NCBI RefSeq assembly: GCF_013166595.1
Contig: NZ_JABKKG010000002.1
Location: 372,001-436,000, forward strand
Origin: Palleniella intestinalis
Lineage (GTDB): Bacteria > Bacteroidota > Bacteroidia > Bacteroidales > Bacteroidaceae
DNA length: 64,000 nt
Direction of reading: 5' to 3'
Position 1 is the first letter of the stretch. Each line of letters begins with the position of its first letter. The position numbers and the translations under genes were made by a program. The notes beneath the pieces are model-generated. The model was not told the DNA's origin. It was given only the letters and a program-made list of their open reading frames with translations, and searched no databases. Shown in pieces: positions 29,263 to 37,645 of this stretch.

Positions 29263-29421
29263 TTATCGTTTGACTTTCTCTATCTTCTCGCCACGTTGCG
29301 CCTTATCCCACAACTCCATAAGTTGCGCCTCGTTTTCATCCATGTATTCGTTAATAATCTTTATTGTCTTGGTTGAACCTTTGCCTTCAACAATATGGTA
29401 GTGATTGCAAAGCCATCTCCA
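29263..29421 (-). pseudogene. Truncated DUF4160-like fragment
   Basis: The minus-strand frame ending at 29263 encodes WLCNHYHIVEGKGSTKT, then IKIINEYMDENEAQLMELWD and RGEKIEKVKR. It is preceded by an in-frame stop and has no usable start. The HYHIVEGKG part and the helical end resemble the last half of DUF4160, the usual partner of DUF2442, which starts 12 bp further on. The first half of the gene is missing. The rest of the 29251-29598 spacer holds only the hairpin at 29475-29523. Confidence 0.45.
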
Positions 29422-29474
29422 TTATAATTTCCAAAGATAAAATTCATCATCCTCAAATAAGCAAGAACATCTAT

Positions 29475-29523
29475 ACACGACAAAGCAGTAACACCTGCAA
29501 TGTGTGTTACTGCTTCGTCGTGT
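29475..29523. terminator. Long hairpin
   Basis: A 20-bp stem with one mismatch (29475-29494 / 29504-29523, core AAGCAGTAACAC). No long T-run follows on either strand. It lies downstream of the gene at 29599. Confidence 0.55.
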
Positions 29524-29598
29524 TATATTTAGTAATCAATACTACAAACATCATTCATCGCAATTTGTAACAAATTGCCGTAAGCAAAATAACTCATA

Positions 29599-29982
29599 CT
29601 ATTCAAAGTTGTAGTATCTGACTCTAAAATTGGCAAGATTATCAAATAGCTCACGAATATCCAAACCCATATATTTTGAGTCCTTGATTTCTCTACCCTC
29701 AAAAACTTTTCTTCCTGGATAGTTATCTTTGTCAATAGTATATGACGATATTTCTATTACCTCTTTGACAAACCCATTATAACAACCAAGAATATGTGTC
29801 GCAGCATCTGCCTTATCGTCTGAGATTGGCCAATATTTCCGTGTGCACTCTTTGATTGTTTCACGATATAACGGATGTGTTGTATCTTTGCTTAGCATTG
29901 CTTCGTATGACTGCTTGATATTTACAAATATCAGTTTGTCCGCAGGATCAATTCTCATAATATCGTATTTTAACAACCACAA
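29599..29982 (-). CDS. Small protein of unknown function, PUA/EVE-like
   Basis: 127 residues; the ATG at 29958 (MRIDPADK) is a likelier start and gives 119. It has the layout I associate with small PUA/EVE-like proteins seen beside restriction or DNA-repair genes: an N-terminal strand DKLIFVNIKQSYE, then TRKYWPISDDKADAATHILG, then GFVKEVIEI, and a late VFEG strand. This is pattern recognition only, and the substrate is unknown. It directly follows the arabinofuranosidase gene (1-2 bp spacing) on the same strand but has no obvious functional link with it. Confidence 0.6.
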   Translation of the reverse strand: MWLLKYDIMRIDPADKLIFVNIKQSYEAMLSKDTTHPLYRETIKECTRKYWPISDDKADAATHILGCYNGFVKEVIEISSYTIDKDNYPGRKVFEGREIKDSKYMGLDIRELFDNLANFRVRYYNFE

Positions 29983-29983
29983 A

Positions 29984-31573
29984 CTACTTCACAGTCAACA
30001 CAACGATAGACTTCTCAGGCATTTTGACAGTCAGTTTGCCGTTCTTGAGCTTCACATCCTTGAATGCCGCAGGCTTCACACGCTCCGGATTGTCAAAGTC
30101 GTTGTAGTCACCGATGTTCTTGCAAGCAAGGATGCGTGCTTCCACCTTTGAAGCTTTAGCACCGTCAAGGTTGATGGCAACCTCACGCTTCTTGTCAAGA
30201 TTCACATTGGCAAGGGCAATAACGATGCTGCCGTCAGCAGTCTTCGCAGCAGAAACACTCATCTCCTGCAAGTTGCGATAGCCTTTCTCGTTGCTTTCGT
30301 CCATGTCCTTGTTCATGTCGTGACGCACCTTCATCACACCACAATTCATGTCGGAAGGAAGATATGTAGCTTCCTGGAACGGCTTGTACATCTCGAAAAC
30401 ATGGTAGGTAGGTGTGAGAACCATGTGCCCCTTGCCCTTTGTGTCGGTGAGAATCATTGACTGTAGCACGTTAACCACTTGCGCGATGTTAGCCATGCGC
30501 ACACGGTCGGTGTACTTGTGGAACACGTTAAGTGTGAGCGCTGCAACGAAAGCGTCACGCATGGCATTCTGCTGGAAGAGGTGTCCGCTGACAGTGCCCG
30601 GCTCTTCATCCCACCATGTGCCCCACTCATCGACAAGGAGACCTATCTTCTTTTTCGGGTCTTTTTCGTCCATAATAGCACAATGCTTCTTTATGACATC
30701 CTCGATTTCAAGGCATTTGCCAAGCGTCCAATAGTACTGGTCATTGTCAAACTTTGTCGCAGAGCCTTTGCTTCCGTTCCATCCTGAGACTGTGTAGTAG
30801 TGGAGTGACAAACCGTCCATCCTCTGTCCCACATTGTTCATGAGCACCTTTGTCCACTTGTAGTCATAGTCGCTTGCTCCGGAGGCTATCTTGTAGAGCT
30901 TGTTACCGTCATAGTTGCGGCAATAAACGGAATAGCGACGATAAAGGTCACTATAGTATTCCGGACGCATGTTGCCACCGCAGCCCCAGCTCTCGTTGCC
31001 AACTCCGAGATATTTCACCTTCCAAGCCTTGTCGCGACCGTTCTGACGGCGCAGCTTAGCCATAGGAGTGTCGCCGTCACTCGTCATGTATTCCACCCAT
31101 TTCGCAAGTTCCTCGACAGTGCCGCTGCCCACGTTTCCGCTGATGTAAGGCTCACATCCGAGCTTCTCGCAAAGGTTCAGGAACTCATGAGTGCCGAAGG
31201 AATTGTCCTCGATTGTGCCACCCCAGTTGTTGTTCTGCATCTTCGGACGTTGGCTTTTCGGTCCGATTCCGTCCATCCAATGGTACTCATCGGCAAAGCA
31301 GCCGCCCGGCCAGCGCAGCACAGGCACACTGAGATTCTTCAGCGCATTAAGCACATCCGTGCGGTAACCGTCCTCGTTCGGGATTTCCGATCCCTCGCCT
31401 ACCCACAGGCCGCCATAGATGCATGTGCCGAGATGTTCCGCAAACTGTCCGTAAATCTCCTTATGGATTTTCTCCTTTCCCTGTCCGGCATGTACGGTTA
31501 CTGTGACATCCTGCGCCGCTGCAGGGGAGAGAAAAGCAGCAAACATCATTGCTGTGATTACTTGTTTCTTCAT
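29984..31573 (-). CDS. Alpha-L-arabinofuranosidase, GH51
   Basis: 529 residues with a Sec signal peptide ending AAAQ. The GH51 barrel shows EIYGQFAEHLG, VPVLRWPGGCFADEY, GVGNESWGCGG (acid/base Glu194) and LLVDEWGTWW (nucleophile Glu316). A C-terminal beta domain ends in KLTVKMPEKSIVVLTV. It removes terminal arabinofuranose from arabinan or arabinoxylan pieces, probably in the periplasm. It stands alone, without a SusCD pair nearby. Its upstream 726-bp spacer carries a GGTAAC array. Confidence 0.93.
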   Translation of the reverse strand: MKKQVITAMMFAAFLSPAAAQDVTVTVHAGQGKEKIHKEIYGQFAEHLGTCIYGGLWVGEGSEIPNEDGYRTDVLNALKNLSVPVLRWPGGCFADEYHWMDGIGPKSQRPKMQNNNWGGTIEDNSFGTHEFLNLCEKLGCEPYISGNVGSGTVEELAKWVEYMTSDGDTPMAKLRRQNGRDKAWKVKYLGVGNESWGCGGNMRPEYYSDLYRRYSVYCRNYDGNKLYKIASGASDYDYKWTKVLMNNVGQRMDGLSLHYYTVSGWNGSKGSATKFDNDQYYWTLGKCLEIEDVIKKHCAIMDEKDPKKKIGLLVDEWGTWWDEEPGTVSGHLFQQNAMRDAFVAALTLNVFHKYTDRVRMANIAQVVNVLQSMILTDTKGKGHMVLTPTYHVFEMYKPFQEATYLPSDMNCGVMKVRHDMNKDMDESNEKGYRNLQEMSVSAAKTADGSIVIALANVNLDKKREVAINLDGAKASKVEARILACKNIGDYNDFDNPERVKPAAFKDVKLKNGKLTVKMPEKSIVVLTVK

Positions 31574-31620
31574 TTTCTGTATAGTTAAGTGTTATTTGTT
31601 TAGAATCTGCTATCAAAGTG

Positions 31621-31628
31621 CAAATTTA
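31621..31628 (-). promoter_or_regulatory. -7 box of the arabinofuranosidase gene
   Basis: TAAATTTG on the minus strand, 47 bases before the GH51 ATG, matches TAnnTTTG. No TTTG is seen at -33. Confidence 0.45.
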
Positions 31629-31770
31629 CACAATATATTTGAGAAACACCACTTTTGGTGGCAAAAAAAATCAGTTTTCCTGCCCTATCACCATGTTTTC
31701 CCACCTTTTCTGTCACATAATTGGGCAGCAAATGCGAGATTATCACTGAATTTTATGCACACGAAAATAT

Positions 31771-31787
31771 TGCATGAGTTTTCTAAT
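31771..31787. repeat. GCATGAGTTTTCTAAT repeat, copy 1
   Basis: TGCATGAGTTTTCTAAT. Near-identical copies lie at 32096-32111 and 54650-54666, all intergenic. Here it is preceded by GAAAATAT, as the third copy is by GAGAATAT. Confidence 0.5.
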
Positions 31788-31851
31788 GCTCTATTTATCA
31801 TAACGGGAAAAATATGCGTTCTTCATGCGAAAAATCATGCTTGACAATGCC

Positions 31852-31950
31852 AAAGGTAACACTTCGCGCTGCCAATAGTTACCTTTTGCAATGGAAATGA
31901 TAACGTTTTGCAGTGGAAATAATAATGATTTACACACCAAACGGTAACGA
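31852..31950. repeat. GGTAAC phased array, copy 3 (five units)
   Basis: GGTAAC at 31855, GATAAC at 31899, degenerate AATAAT at 31921 and GGTAAC at 31943 lie on one 22-bp grid. The slot at 31877 is occupied by an inverted GTTACC at 31878. It lies in the 31574-32299 spacer, upstream of the GH51 gene. Confidence 0.8.
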
Positions 31951-32095
31951 AATGCTGTGTTTTTTGTATAGAAAAACACAGCAAAATAATATAACATACT
32001 AATTTACAGAACAATAGCAAATAAACGAATTTTTCACGATTTTACAACTTTTCCTTTTCAAAAAATCTACAGACGATTCTCAGAGGGCAAAAACA

Positions 32096-32111
32096 GCGTG
32101 AGTTTTCTAAT
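32096..32111. repeat. GCATGAGTTTTCTAAT repeat, copy 2
   Basis: GCGTGAGTTTTCTAAT, one base different from the other two copies, in the same intergenic region as copy 1. Confidence 0.45.
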
Positions 32112-32166
32112 TTTATGCCTTATCCGAAGACTGCGCAAGAGTGACAACCCGAACCGGCAGCCATAC

Positions 32167-32229
32167 AAAAAAAGAATCTCCACAGCCGATAAAAACTTCT
32201 CTTCGCTATGGAGATTCTTGTCCATTTTG
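32167..32229 (-). terminator. Terminator after the FMN-binding gene
   Basis: On the minus strand, an 11-bp stem AAGAATCTCCA / TGGAGATTCTT (32219-32229 with 32172-32182) runs into seven T. It is about 70 bp past the FMN-binding protein stop. Confidence 0.85.
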
Positions 32230-32299
32230 TCATATTCCGGCACGTAAACCGCGCTATTGCCATTACGGCAAGAGCGACTTTCAGCAACCGGGAAAGTCA

Positions 32300-32752
32300 T
32301 TATTTGTTCTTCTCATAATAGTCCAGCGCAGCCTTTATGTTCTTCTGCACTGCCGTAAAGCTCCTTGTCGCGCCTGTGCAGCCGTCGACTTGCTGCTTCT
32401 CGGCGAGCTTCCTTGCCTTGCTGACCTTCAGATTCTCGTAGAGTGGCAGCAGGTTTTTCTTTATCCGTGCGAAATAGGAGACTGTCTCCATGTTCTTCAA
32501 CGCCATCACTTTCTTTACCTCATTGTTCTTGATACGCACCTCCAACGGAGTGCCTTTGCGATGCCCGCGGGCGTTACAGATGGTCGTTGTGCGCACGACA
32601 TAAGTGCCGTCGGCATTCTTTGTCATCACCTCGTCGGCGGAAACCGTTACGGAGCACAGCAGAAAAGCCACTCCACACAGTGCCAACATCTTGCTTCTTG
32701 TGGCGGAAACCATGCGGGAAGCCATGGTGTTCAGCATGCCGGTCTTCATCAT
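32300..32752 (-). CDS. FMN-binding domain protein, exported
   Basis: 150 residues; several in-frame ATGs make the exact start uncertain. A hydrophobic segment (about 22-40, MLALCGVAFLLCSVTVSA) acts as signal peptide. The rest is an FMN_bind domain like the C-terminal part of RnfG/NqrC: GHRKGTPLEVRIKNNEVKKV, then VDGCTGATRSFTAVQKNIKA. The TGATRS motif fits the flavinylation site where FMN is joined to a Thr. A periplasmic electron-transfer role is inferred. It is 28 bp downstream of the asparaginase gene, on the same strand. Confidence 0.82.
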   Translation of the reverse strand: MMKTGMLNTMASRMVSATRSKMLALCGVAFLLCSVTVSADEVMTKNADGTYVVRTTTICNARGHRKGTPLEVRIKNNEVKKVMALKNMETVSYFARIKKNLLPLYENLKVSKARKLAEKQQVDGCTGATRSFTAVQKNIKAALDYYEKNK

Positions 32753-32780
32753 AATCCTAATAATTAATATGTATAGTGCA

Positions 32781-33848
32781 TCAAATCGTTATCTCTCCTG
32801 CCAGGCTTCGGCACATGTGCGAGCGCACAACGGCAGGGTCGGAGTGGCGGGCGGTGAGGTGCATGAGCTTTGTCACGGCGGCTTCTATCGTTGAATCGTA
32901 GCCGGAAAGCACACCGCTCTGCTGCAGGTGGTAACCGGCATCGTAACGCCCCATCTCCACTCGTCCTGCCATACATTGTGAGATGTTCACCACAGTGATA
33001 CCGCGCTCGGTCACTTCCCTTAGGATGTTCGTAAGCCATGGACGCTGCGGAGCATTGCCGGAGCCATAGCTGCGCATGACAATGCCTTTCAAATCGGGGA
33101 TGCTCAGCAGATGACTGACAATGTTCTCCTGTATTCCGGGGAATATGGAGAACACGATGACATTGGGATTCATGTCAAAATGCGGACGGACAGGCTGCGA
33201 GAAGTCCGGCGTAAGAATATGGTGGCACGCGAAACGGAAGTTCACTCCGGCATCGCAGAGGTGCGGATAGTTGAACGACTCGAAGGCATTGAACTGGTCG
33301 GCGTTCTGCTTCGTGCTGCGGTTTCCGCGCAGGAGATGTCCGCTGAAATAGATGCAGACTTCCGGAATCGGCGACACTCCCTCGGCAGTGGCTATGGACG
33401 CAAGCTCAAGACTTGTGATAAGATTCTCCTTTCCGTCAGTGCGCAACTGCCCTATCGGCAGCTGTGAGCCGGTGAGAATGACCGGTTTGGTGAGGTTCTG
33501 GAGCATGAACGACAGTGCGGAAGCTGTGTATGCCATGGTGTCCGTGCCATGGAGGATGACAAAACCGTCATACTTGTCGTACCTTTCCGAGATGATGCGT
33601 ACGATGTCTGACCATGGCGTGATGTCCATGTCACTGGAGTCTATCGGCGTGGCAAACTGGTAAATGTCCACCGAAGCCTCTATCTGCTCCAGCTCCGGCA
33701 GGTCGTTCAGCAGATGAGTGAAATCCAACGGCTCCAAAGCGCCTGTCTTGGGATTGTGTCCCATGCCTATTGTGCCGCCGGTGTACACGAGAAGTACACG
33801 TCCTGTACGCTTGAGTGAGCTATGCAGTGTCATTGCCATTTCTTCCAT
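32781..33848 (-). CDS. ansA: Type I L-asparaginase, cytoplasmic
   Basis: 355 residues (about 350 from a closer internal ATG). Motifs of bacterial type I asparaginase are present: the first catalytic Thr in VLLVYTGGTIGMGHN, the second in FVILHGTDTMAYTASAL, and GSQLPIGQLRTDGKEN. There is no signal peptide. It hydrolyses asparagine to aspartate and ammonia. It appears cotranscribed with the FMN-binding gene. The spacer upstream (33849-34286) contains no gene, repeat or promoter that I can support. Confidence 0.92.
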   Translation of the reverse strand: MEEMAMTLHSSLKRTGRVLLVYTGGTIGMGHNPKTGALEPLDFTHLLNDLPELEQIEASVDIYQFATPIDSSDMDITPWSDIVRIISERYDKYDGFVILHGTDTMAYTASALSFMLQNLTKPVILTGSQLPIGQLRTDGKENLITSLELASIATAEGVSPIPEVCIYFSGHLLRGNRSTKQNADQFNAFESFNYPHLCDAGVNFRFACHHILTPDFSQPVRPHFDMNPNVIVFSIFPGIQENIVSHLLSIPDLKGIVMRSYGSGNAPQRPWLTNILREVTERGITVVNISQCMAGRVEMGRYDAGYHLQQSGVLSGYDSTIEAAVTKLMHLTARHSDPAVVRSHMCRSLAGEITI

Positions 33849-34286
33849 TTTATTCAGTTTTTCAGAGCCGTCCCACAGCTGTCAGCGCAGTGGATTGTGC
33901 TAAATTCCCCACCATGAAAAGCTCTATTTGACTGCAAAATTAACTTATTTTTTTTGAAAAACGAAAGATTATCATGTATTTTTGGATGTTGGAAAGAAAA
34001 ATAAGTGTCATGTCATTGCGCCTTATTTTGCGCTGATTGTCAGCACGCTACATGCTCATAACGTACGACTTTGCCCTGTCAAAGAGGATTAATGGCAAAA
34101 AGAAAGCAAACAATCGGATACGCTTGCAAAACGATATGGCAAAAAAACAGCGGCAGACGCACACCGACTGCACCGCAAAGGGCACTCATCGGGCACATCT
34201 GCCGCCATAATCAAACGGCAATTCACTGTTTTCCCATGCCTTCGGAGGATTGTTTTCCCCGGCTCAAAGGTGTGGAGGCAGGGGCG

Positions 34287-34916
34287 TTATGCCTGCTCCG
34301 TAAGTTCGTCTATCTGGCTTATGACATCATTGACGTTGCGCATCATCTTGAGGAACATCCTCAACCCAACGAAAAAGCCAATGACTCCGCCCACTCCGGC
34401 ACCGACAAGGAAAGCGTACTTCTCATCCTTTTCCGCCGCACCGTTAAGGACTTCAAGGGTGAGCCACGTACACCACAGTATCAGCATTGGCACGCTGACA
34501 AAGAAATACCTTATCTCACGCTTCTTGAATCGCACCAGACGGCGGCTCTCTTCGATAAGGTTGCCGGACATGATGTTGTCGGAACTGACAAGTTTCTTGT
34601 TGCAATAGACAAACACAAGGCAGCATAACAGCAGCACTTCCGTCGCAATGACAAACAAGGTTGACAGTGGGAAGAGCACCAAAAAGTCAAAGGCTATCAG
34701 TGCCATAGCCAAGATTCCCATGATGCCGACCTTATAAAGATAGCGTTCCACATCGTTGACACGTGTGCTCATGGTCTTGCGCATCAGGCGTTCGTTGGTG
34801 ATTTCCTCCTTGGAAAGCTTGTTTTTCAGAATCTCAACCTGAGATTTCAACTCCTCAAATCCTTCTATATTCTTATCCATATTTATTGCTCCTGTAGTTT
34901 TGTTGTTATCAATCAT
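34287..34916 (-). CDS. Membrane protein paired with an ECF sigma factor
   Basis: 209 residues. An N-terminal coiled-coil helix (IEGFEELKSQVEILKNKLSK) is followed by two paired membrane segments (about 62-82 and 86-106, LFVIATEVLLLCCLVFVYC) and two more (about 138-158, FFVSVPMLILWCTWLTLEVL; and about 170-188). It overlaps the sigma gene by 8 bp, so the two are co-translated. The position suggests an anti-sigma or membrane sensor role, but no known anti-sigma domain is seen. Confidence 0.72.
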   Translation of the reverse strand: MIDNNKTTGAINMDKNIEGFEELKSQVEILKNKLSKEEITNERLMRKTMSTRVNDVERYLYKVGIMGILAMALIAFDFLVLFPLSTLFVIATEVLLLCCLVFVYCNKKLVSSDNIMSGNLIEESRRLVRFKKREIRYFFVSVPMLILWCTWLTLEVLNGAAEKDEKYAFLVGAGVGGVIGFFVGLRMFLKMMRNVNDVISQIDELTEQA

Positions 34917-35391
34917 TGTTGTTCATTTTCTTCAGTTCTTCCTTGATTCTCACCAGACGCACCGACACATTCTTTACGGAAATGCCGACAACGGCTGCGA
35001 TTTCGTCGTATGGCATACCTTCCAGCCACAGCATTACTATGGCGCGGTCGAATGGTTTCAGCCTGTGGATGCGGTCATGAAGCATCTTTATCTGGCGCGA
35101 ATCCTCATCGTGCGTGTCGTAAAGGTTGATGTCCATCGAAAGGTGCACTGACTTGTTGCGCTTCCGTTTCCTGTCGGCAGAGATGCAGGTGTTAAAGCTC
35201 ACACGCCATATCCATGTGCTTACCTTGCTCTCTTCGCGGAAGTTCCCCATGCCTTTCCACAGGTTTATGAGGACTTCCTGAAACAAGTCGTCCGCCTCAT
35301 CGGCATTCTTCGCGAACATGTAGCACACGGAGTAGATAGCGCTTTTGTTACTCTCCACAATGTCTGCAAACAGTCGTTCATTCTTTTCCAT
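34909..35391 (-). CDS. ECF RNA polymerase sigma factor (second)
   Basis: 160 residues. Region 2 has ADEADDLFQEVLINLWKG and STWIWRVSFNTCISADRKR. Region 4 has LKPFDRAIVMLWLEGMPYDE with the helix-turn-helix IAAVVGISVKNVSVRLVRIK. It belongs to a different ECF branch from the gene at 5322 but shares an identical 11-mer in the upstream region. The downstream membrane protein overlaps it, a common ECF/anti-sigma arrangement. Confidence 0.92.
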   Translation of the reverse strand: MEKNERLFADIVESNKSAIYSVCYMFAKNADEADDLFQEVLINLWKGMGNFREESKVSTWIWRVSFNTCISADRKRKRNKSVHLSMDINLYDTHDEDSRQIKMLHDRIHRLKPFDRAIVMLWLEGMPYDEIAAVVGISVKNVSVRLVRIKEELKKMNNND

Positions 35392-35422
35392 ATATCATTT
35401 GTTTTTTTGATTGTTCTGCCCA

Positions 35423-35433
35423 TTAGACGCAGA
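35423..35433 (-). promoter_or_regulatory. ECF -10-like element before the second sigma gene
   Basis: TCTGCGTCTAA on the minus strand, 32-42 bases before the ATG, is identical to 5302-5312 before the first ECF gene. The TGTAAC -35 element of the first promoter is not present at the matching distance. Confidence 0.5.
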
Positions 35434-35559
35434 ATAGCACTGTAAAACTACAAAACAGTAGCAAAAAATATTTCTTTTTGTATAAAAAAACGGCACAGTG
35501 AGACCACCAATGCCGTTTAATGTTTTCTATTCTGATAAAGAGTTTCCATACATTCTCCC

Positions 35560-36231
35560 TCACCGCTTCTTGCGTTTGTAGCAGTTTTCGTAGTTGCATA
35601 GTCCGCAGGTGTATGGCAGATAGCGCACGTTCTTGCCAAGACCGATGACACCGCTGACGGACTTTATCGGCATCATCAAGGATGATTCCGTAAGGGAAAC
35701 TCCGCATGTCTCGCCTTTGAAGAGTGGGAACAGCTTCTGCTGTTCCATGACATGCCAGCCGCAATAGCCGGGAGAGAAGCGGTTTGTCCTGTGCCAGCCG
35801 AGCTTGTCTATCTGCGCCTGCAGCACCTCTTCCATCTTGTCAGCACAGCGTTCGACAAGGGCACTGCCGATGGAGTGCGCAAGATAAGCGCGGAACATGT
35901 CCTCACCCATGCCGTCGGAAGCATCTTCTTCCGGTTTCATGAAGCGTTCCATGAACTCCTGATACTCCTCGCCTGCCGTGCAGATGAAGAAACAATATGC
36001 CTCCGCCCTCTCCAACTGGCGGCTTATGATCCTGCCGACATCAAAGCCTTCGAAGTCGCGCGTCACAAAGAAAGACATCCTCGGACGCAGCCAACGGCGT
36101 ATATCGGCAAGCATGGCGTCAACTTCCGCCACGACATCTGTGTCTGGCCGGTTGTCACCATATCCCATAAGGTCATAGATTTCCTTGACATTCAGGTCAA
36201 GGTCGTTGTATGTCAGTTCTTTCGTTGTCAT
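35560..36231 (-). CDS. Methionine synthase reactivation-domain-like protein (vitamin B12-linked)
   Basis: 223 residues, cytoplasmic. The second half matches the MetH activation domain: AHSIGSALVERCADKMEEVL and NRFSPGYCGWHVMEQQKLFP, which corresponds to the RxSPGY motif that binds S-adenosylmethionine. The C terminus adds a Cys cluster (CGLCNYENCYKRKKR) not found in MetH, perhaps a metal or iron-sulfur site. Such stand-alone proteins may reactivate or sense a cobalamin methyltransferase. No methionine synthase is nearby. Confidence 0.82.
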   Translation of the reverse strand: MTTKELTYNDLDLNVKEIYDLMGYGDNRPDTDVVAEVDAMLADIRRWLRPRMSFFVTRDFEGFDVGRIISRQLERAEAYCFFICTAGEEYQEFMERFMKPEEDASDGMGEDMFRAYLAHSIGSALVERCADKMEEVLQAQIDKLGWHRTNRFSPGYCGWHVMEQQKLFPLFKGETCGVSLTESSLMMPIKSVSGVIGLGKNVRYLPYTCGLCNYENCYKRKKR

Positions 36232-36294
36232 TGCTTTATGAAAATGATTGTCATTCGTAAATAAGGCGAGGCCGGTATTTGCTGCTATTCTTCT

Positions 36295-36470
36295 AAGTAC
36301 CTGTTGAAAATTAATTTATACTAAGACTCAGTTATTTTTTAGTCGTTTTGTGTGCGGAATCGAAGGAGCAATGCGGGCATTGTGACTGAGTGACAAGCAC
36401 GAAACGGCAAAAAAGAACAAGTTTTAGTACAAACACAACTTTAATATAAAGTAATTTTCAATAGGTACTT
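36295..36470. mobile_element. MITE-like element, copy B (176 bp)
   Basis: 26-bp terminal inverted repeats, AAGTACCTGTTGAAAATTA (36295 on) against the inverted 36445-36470, match at 24 of 26 positions. The interior shares AACAAGTTTTAGTA with copy A at 21092-21178 and has no ORF. Its right end enters the hemW reading frame by 13 bases. Confidence 0.7.
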
Positions 36471-37645
36471 ATCAATATAAGGTCGCTCATGATGTCGTCC
36501 GAGACGAAAATCCCTGACTCTGTAAGATGCAGTCTGCCGTCATCCATTGCCAAAGTGCCGTTGTTCAGATGCCGTTCCGATTGCAAAAGCAAGTATTCTC
36601 GCTGCTCATCCGGCAGGCAATCGAGAGGGATTCCGCCGCTTGTGCGCAATGCTGTGGTGATGATGTCGTTATAGCGCATTGTGGAATCTATGTCCTCACA
36701 GTCTCCGCCTATACCGTTTTCCGTCGGCACTTCGTCATGTATGAGGCGAAGATATTGCTTCACATCACTGACATTCCACCACCTACGACGCCCGTTATAC
36801 GAATGGGCAGCTGCGCCAAGTCCGAGATACGGCACTTGGTTCCAATAGGATGAATTGTGCCGGGACAGACGGGAGGGCAGGCAAAAGTTGCTTATCTCAT
36901 AATGCATGTATCCATTTTCCTTCAGCCGCCGGACAAGAGTCTCATACATTTTCCTTGACAACTCCTCATCGATTTCCGTCACTTTCCCTTGCTCCAGCAT
37001 ACGGAACAACGGCGTATCTTCCTCGTACATCAGCGAATAAGCGGAGATATGCTCCGGGCGCAAAGCAACGGCGGCGTCGATATCCCTCTCCCACTCCGCC
37101 AATGTTTCTGACGGGAAACCGAACATAAGGTCTATGCTGATGTTGTCAATGCCATTCTTCCGCAACAGAGTGACAGCCTCTTCAACCTGTCGGGAAGTAT
37201 GGCGGCGGCAGAGCCAACGCAGCCTTTCATCGCTGAATGTCTGTGCTCCCATACTGACACGGTTGATTGGAGAACGCCCAATCCATTCGGCAAGCTCCGG
37301 CGTGATGTCGTCCGGATTGCACTCCATTGTCCATTCCTCCACGCAACTCGTGTCCGTACGCTCACGAATGCCATTGACAAGGTTGTCCAACAGTGGCGTT
37401 CCGAGTGAGGAAGGAGTGCCACCGCCAAAATAGATAGTGGAGAAACGCTCATTTTCCGTGAGCGTTCCACCACTCCGGTGCCGTGAGCAAGGGAACAAAC
37501 CGCTGTCCTTGTACGTGCGGTTGTCAAGCTCCTGCAGCACGGCACGCACATAGTCCTCCTGCAGATTCAGTCCCGTAGTGGAATAGAATCCGCAGTATAT
37601 GCACCTTGAAGCACAGAACGGAATATGTAGATAAAGCCCTGCCAA
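36458..37645 (-). CDS. hemW: HemW-type radical SAM heme chaperone
   Basis: 395 residues. The N terminus LYLHIPFCASRCIYCGF holds the CxxxCxxC iron-sulfur motif with the HemW-type PFC context. Further motifs are STIYFGGGTPSSL, NRVSMGAQTFSDERL, and a C-terminal HemN-like domain (GIPLDCLPDEQREYLLLQSE). The start codon is TTG at 37645, placed directly after the stop of the upstream cyclophilin gene (TAATTG), so translation is probably coupled. The last codons, ISTY and the stop, are supplied by the end of the MITE-like element. It was long named coproporphyrinogen oxidase-like; the family inserts heme. Confidence 0.9.
   Translation of the reverse strand: MAGLYLHIPFCASRCIYCGFYSTTGLNLQEDYVRAVLQELDNRTYKDSGLFPCSRHRSGGTLTENERFSTIYFGGGTPSSLGTPLLDNLVNGIRERTDTSCVEEWTMECNPDDITPELAEWIGRSPINRVSMGAQTFSDERLRWLCRRHTSRQVEEAVTLLRKNGIDNISIDLMFGFPSETLAEWERDIDAAVALRPEHISAYSLMYEEDTPLFRMLEQGKVTEIDEELSRKMYETLVRRLKENGYMHYEISNFCLPSRLSRHNSSYWNQVPYLGLGAAAHSYNGRRRWWNVSDVKQYLRLIHDEVPTENGIGGDCEDIDSTMRYNDIITTALRTSGGIPLDCLPDEQREYLLLQSERHLNNGTLAMDDGRLHLTESGIFVSDDIMSDLILISTY

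Noticed and set aside
34071..34628. Plus-strand frame beginning with a MAKRKQ-like stretch
   Set aside because: Overlaps the membrane protein at 34287-34916 for more than half its length and has no recognisable domain.
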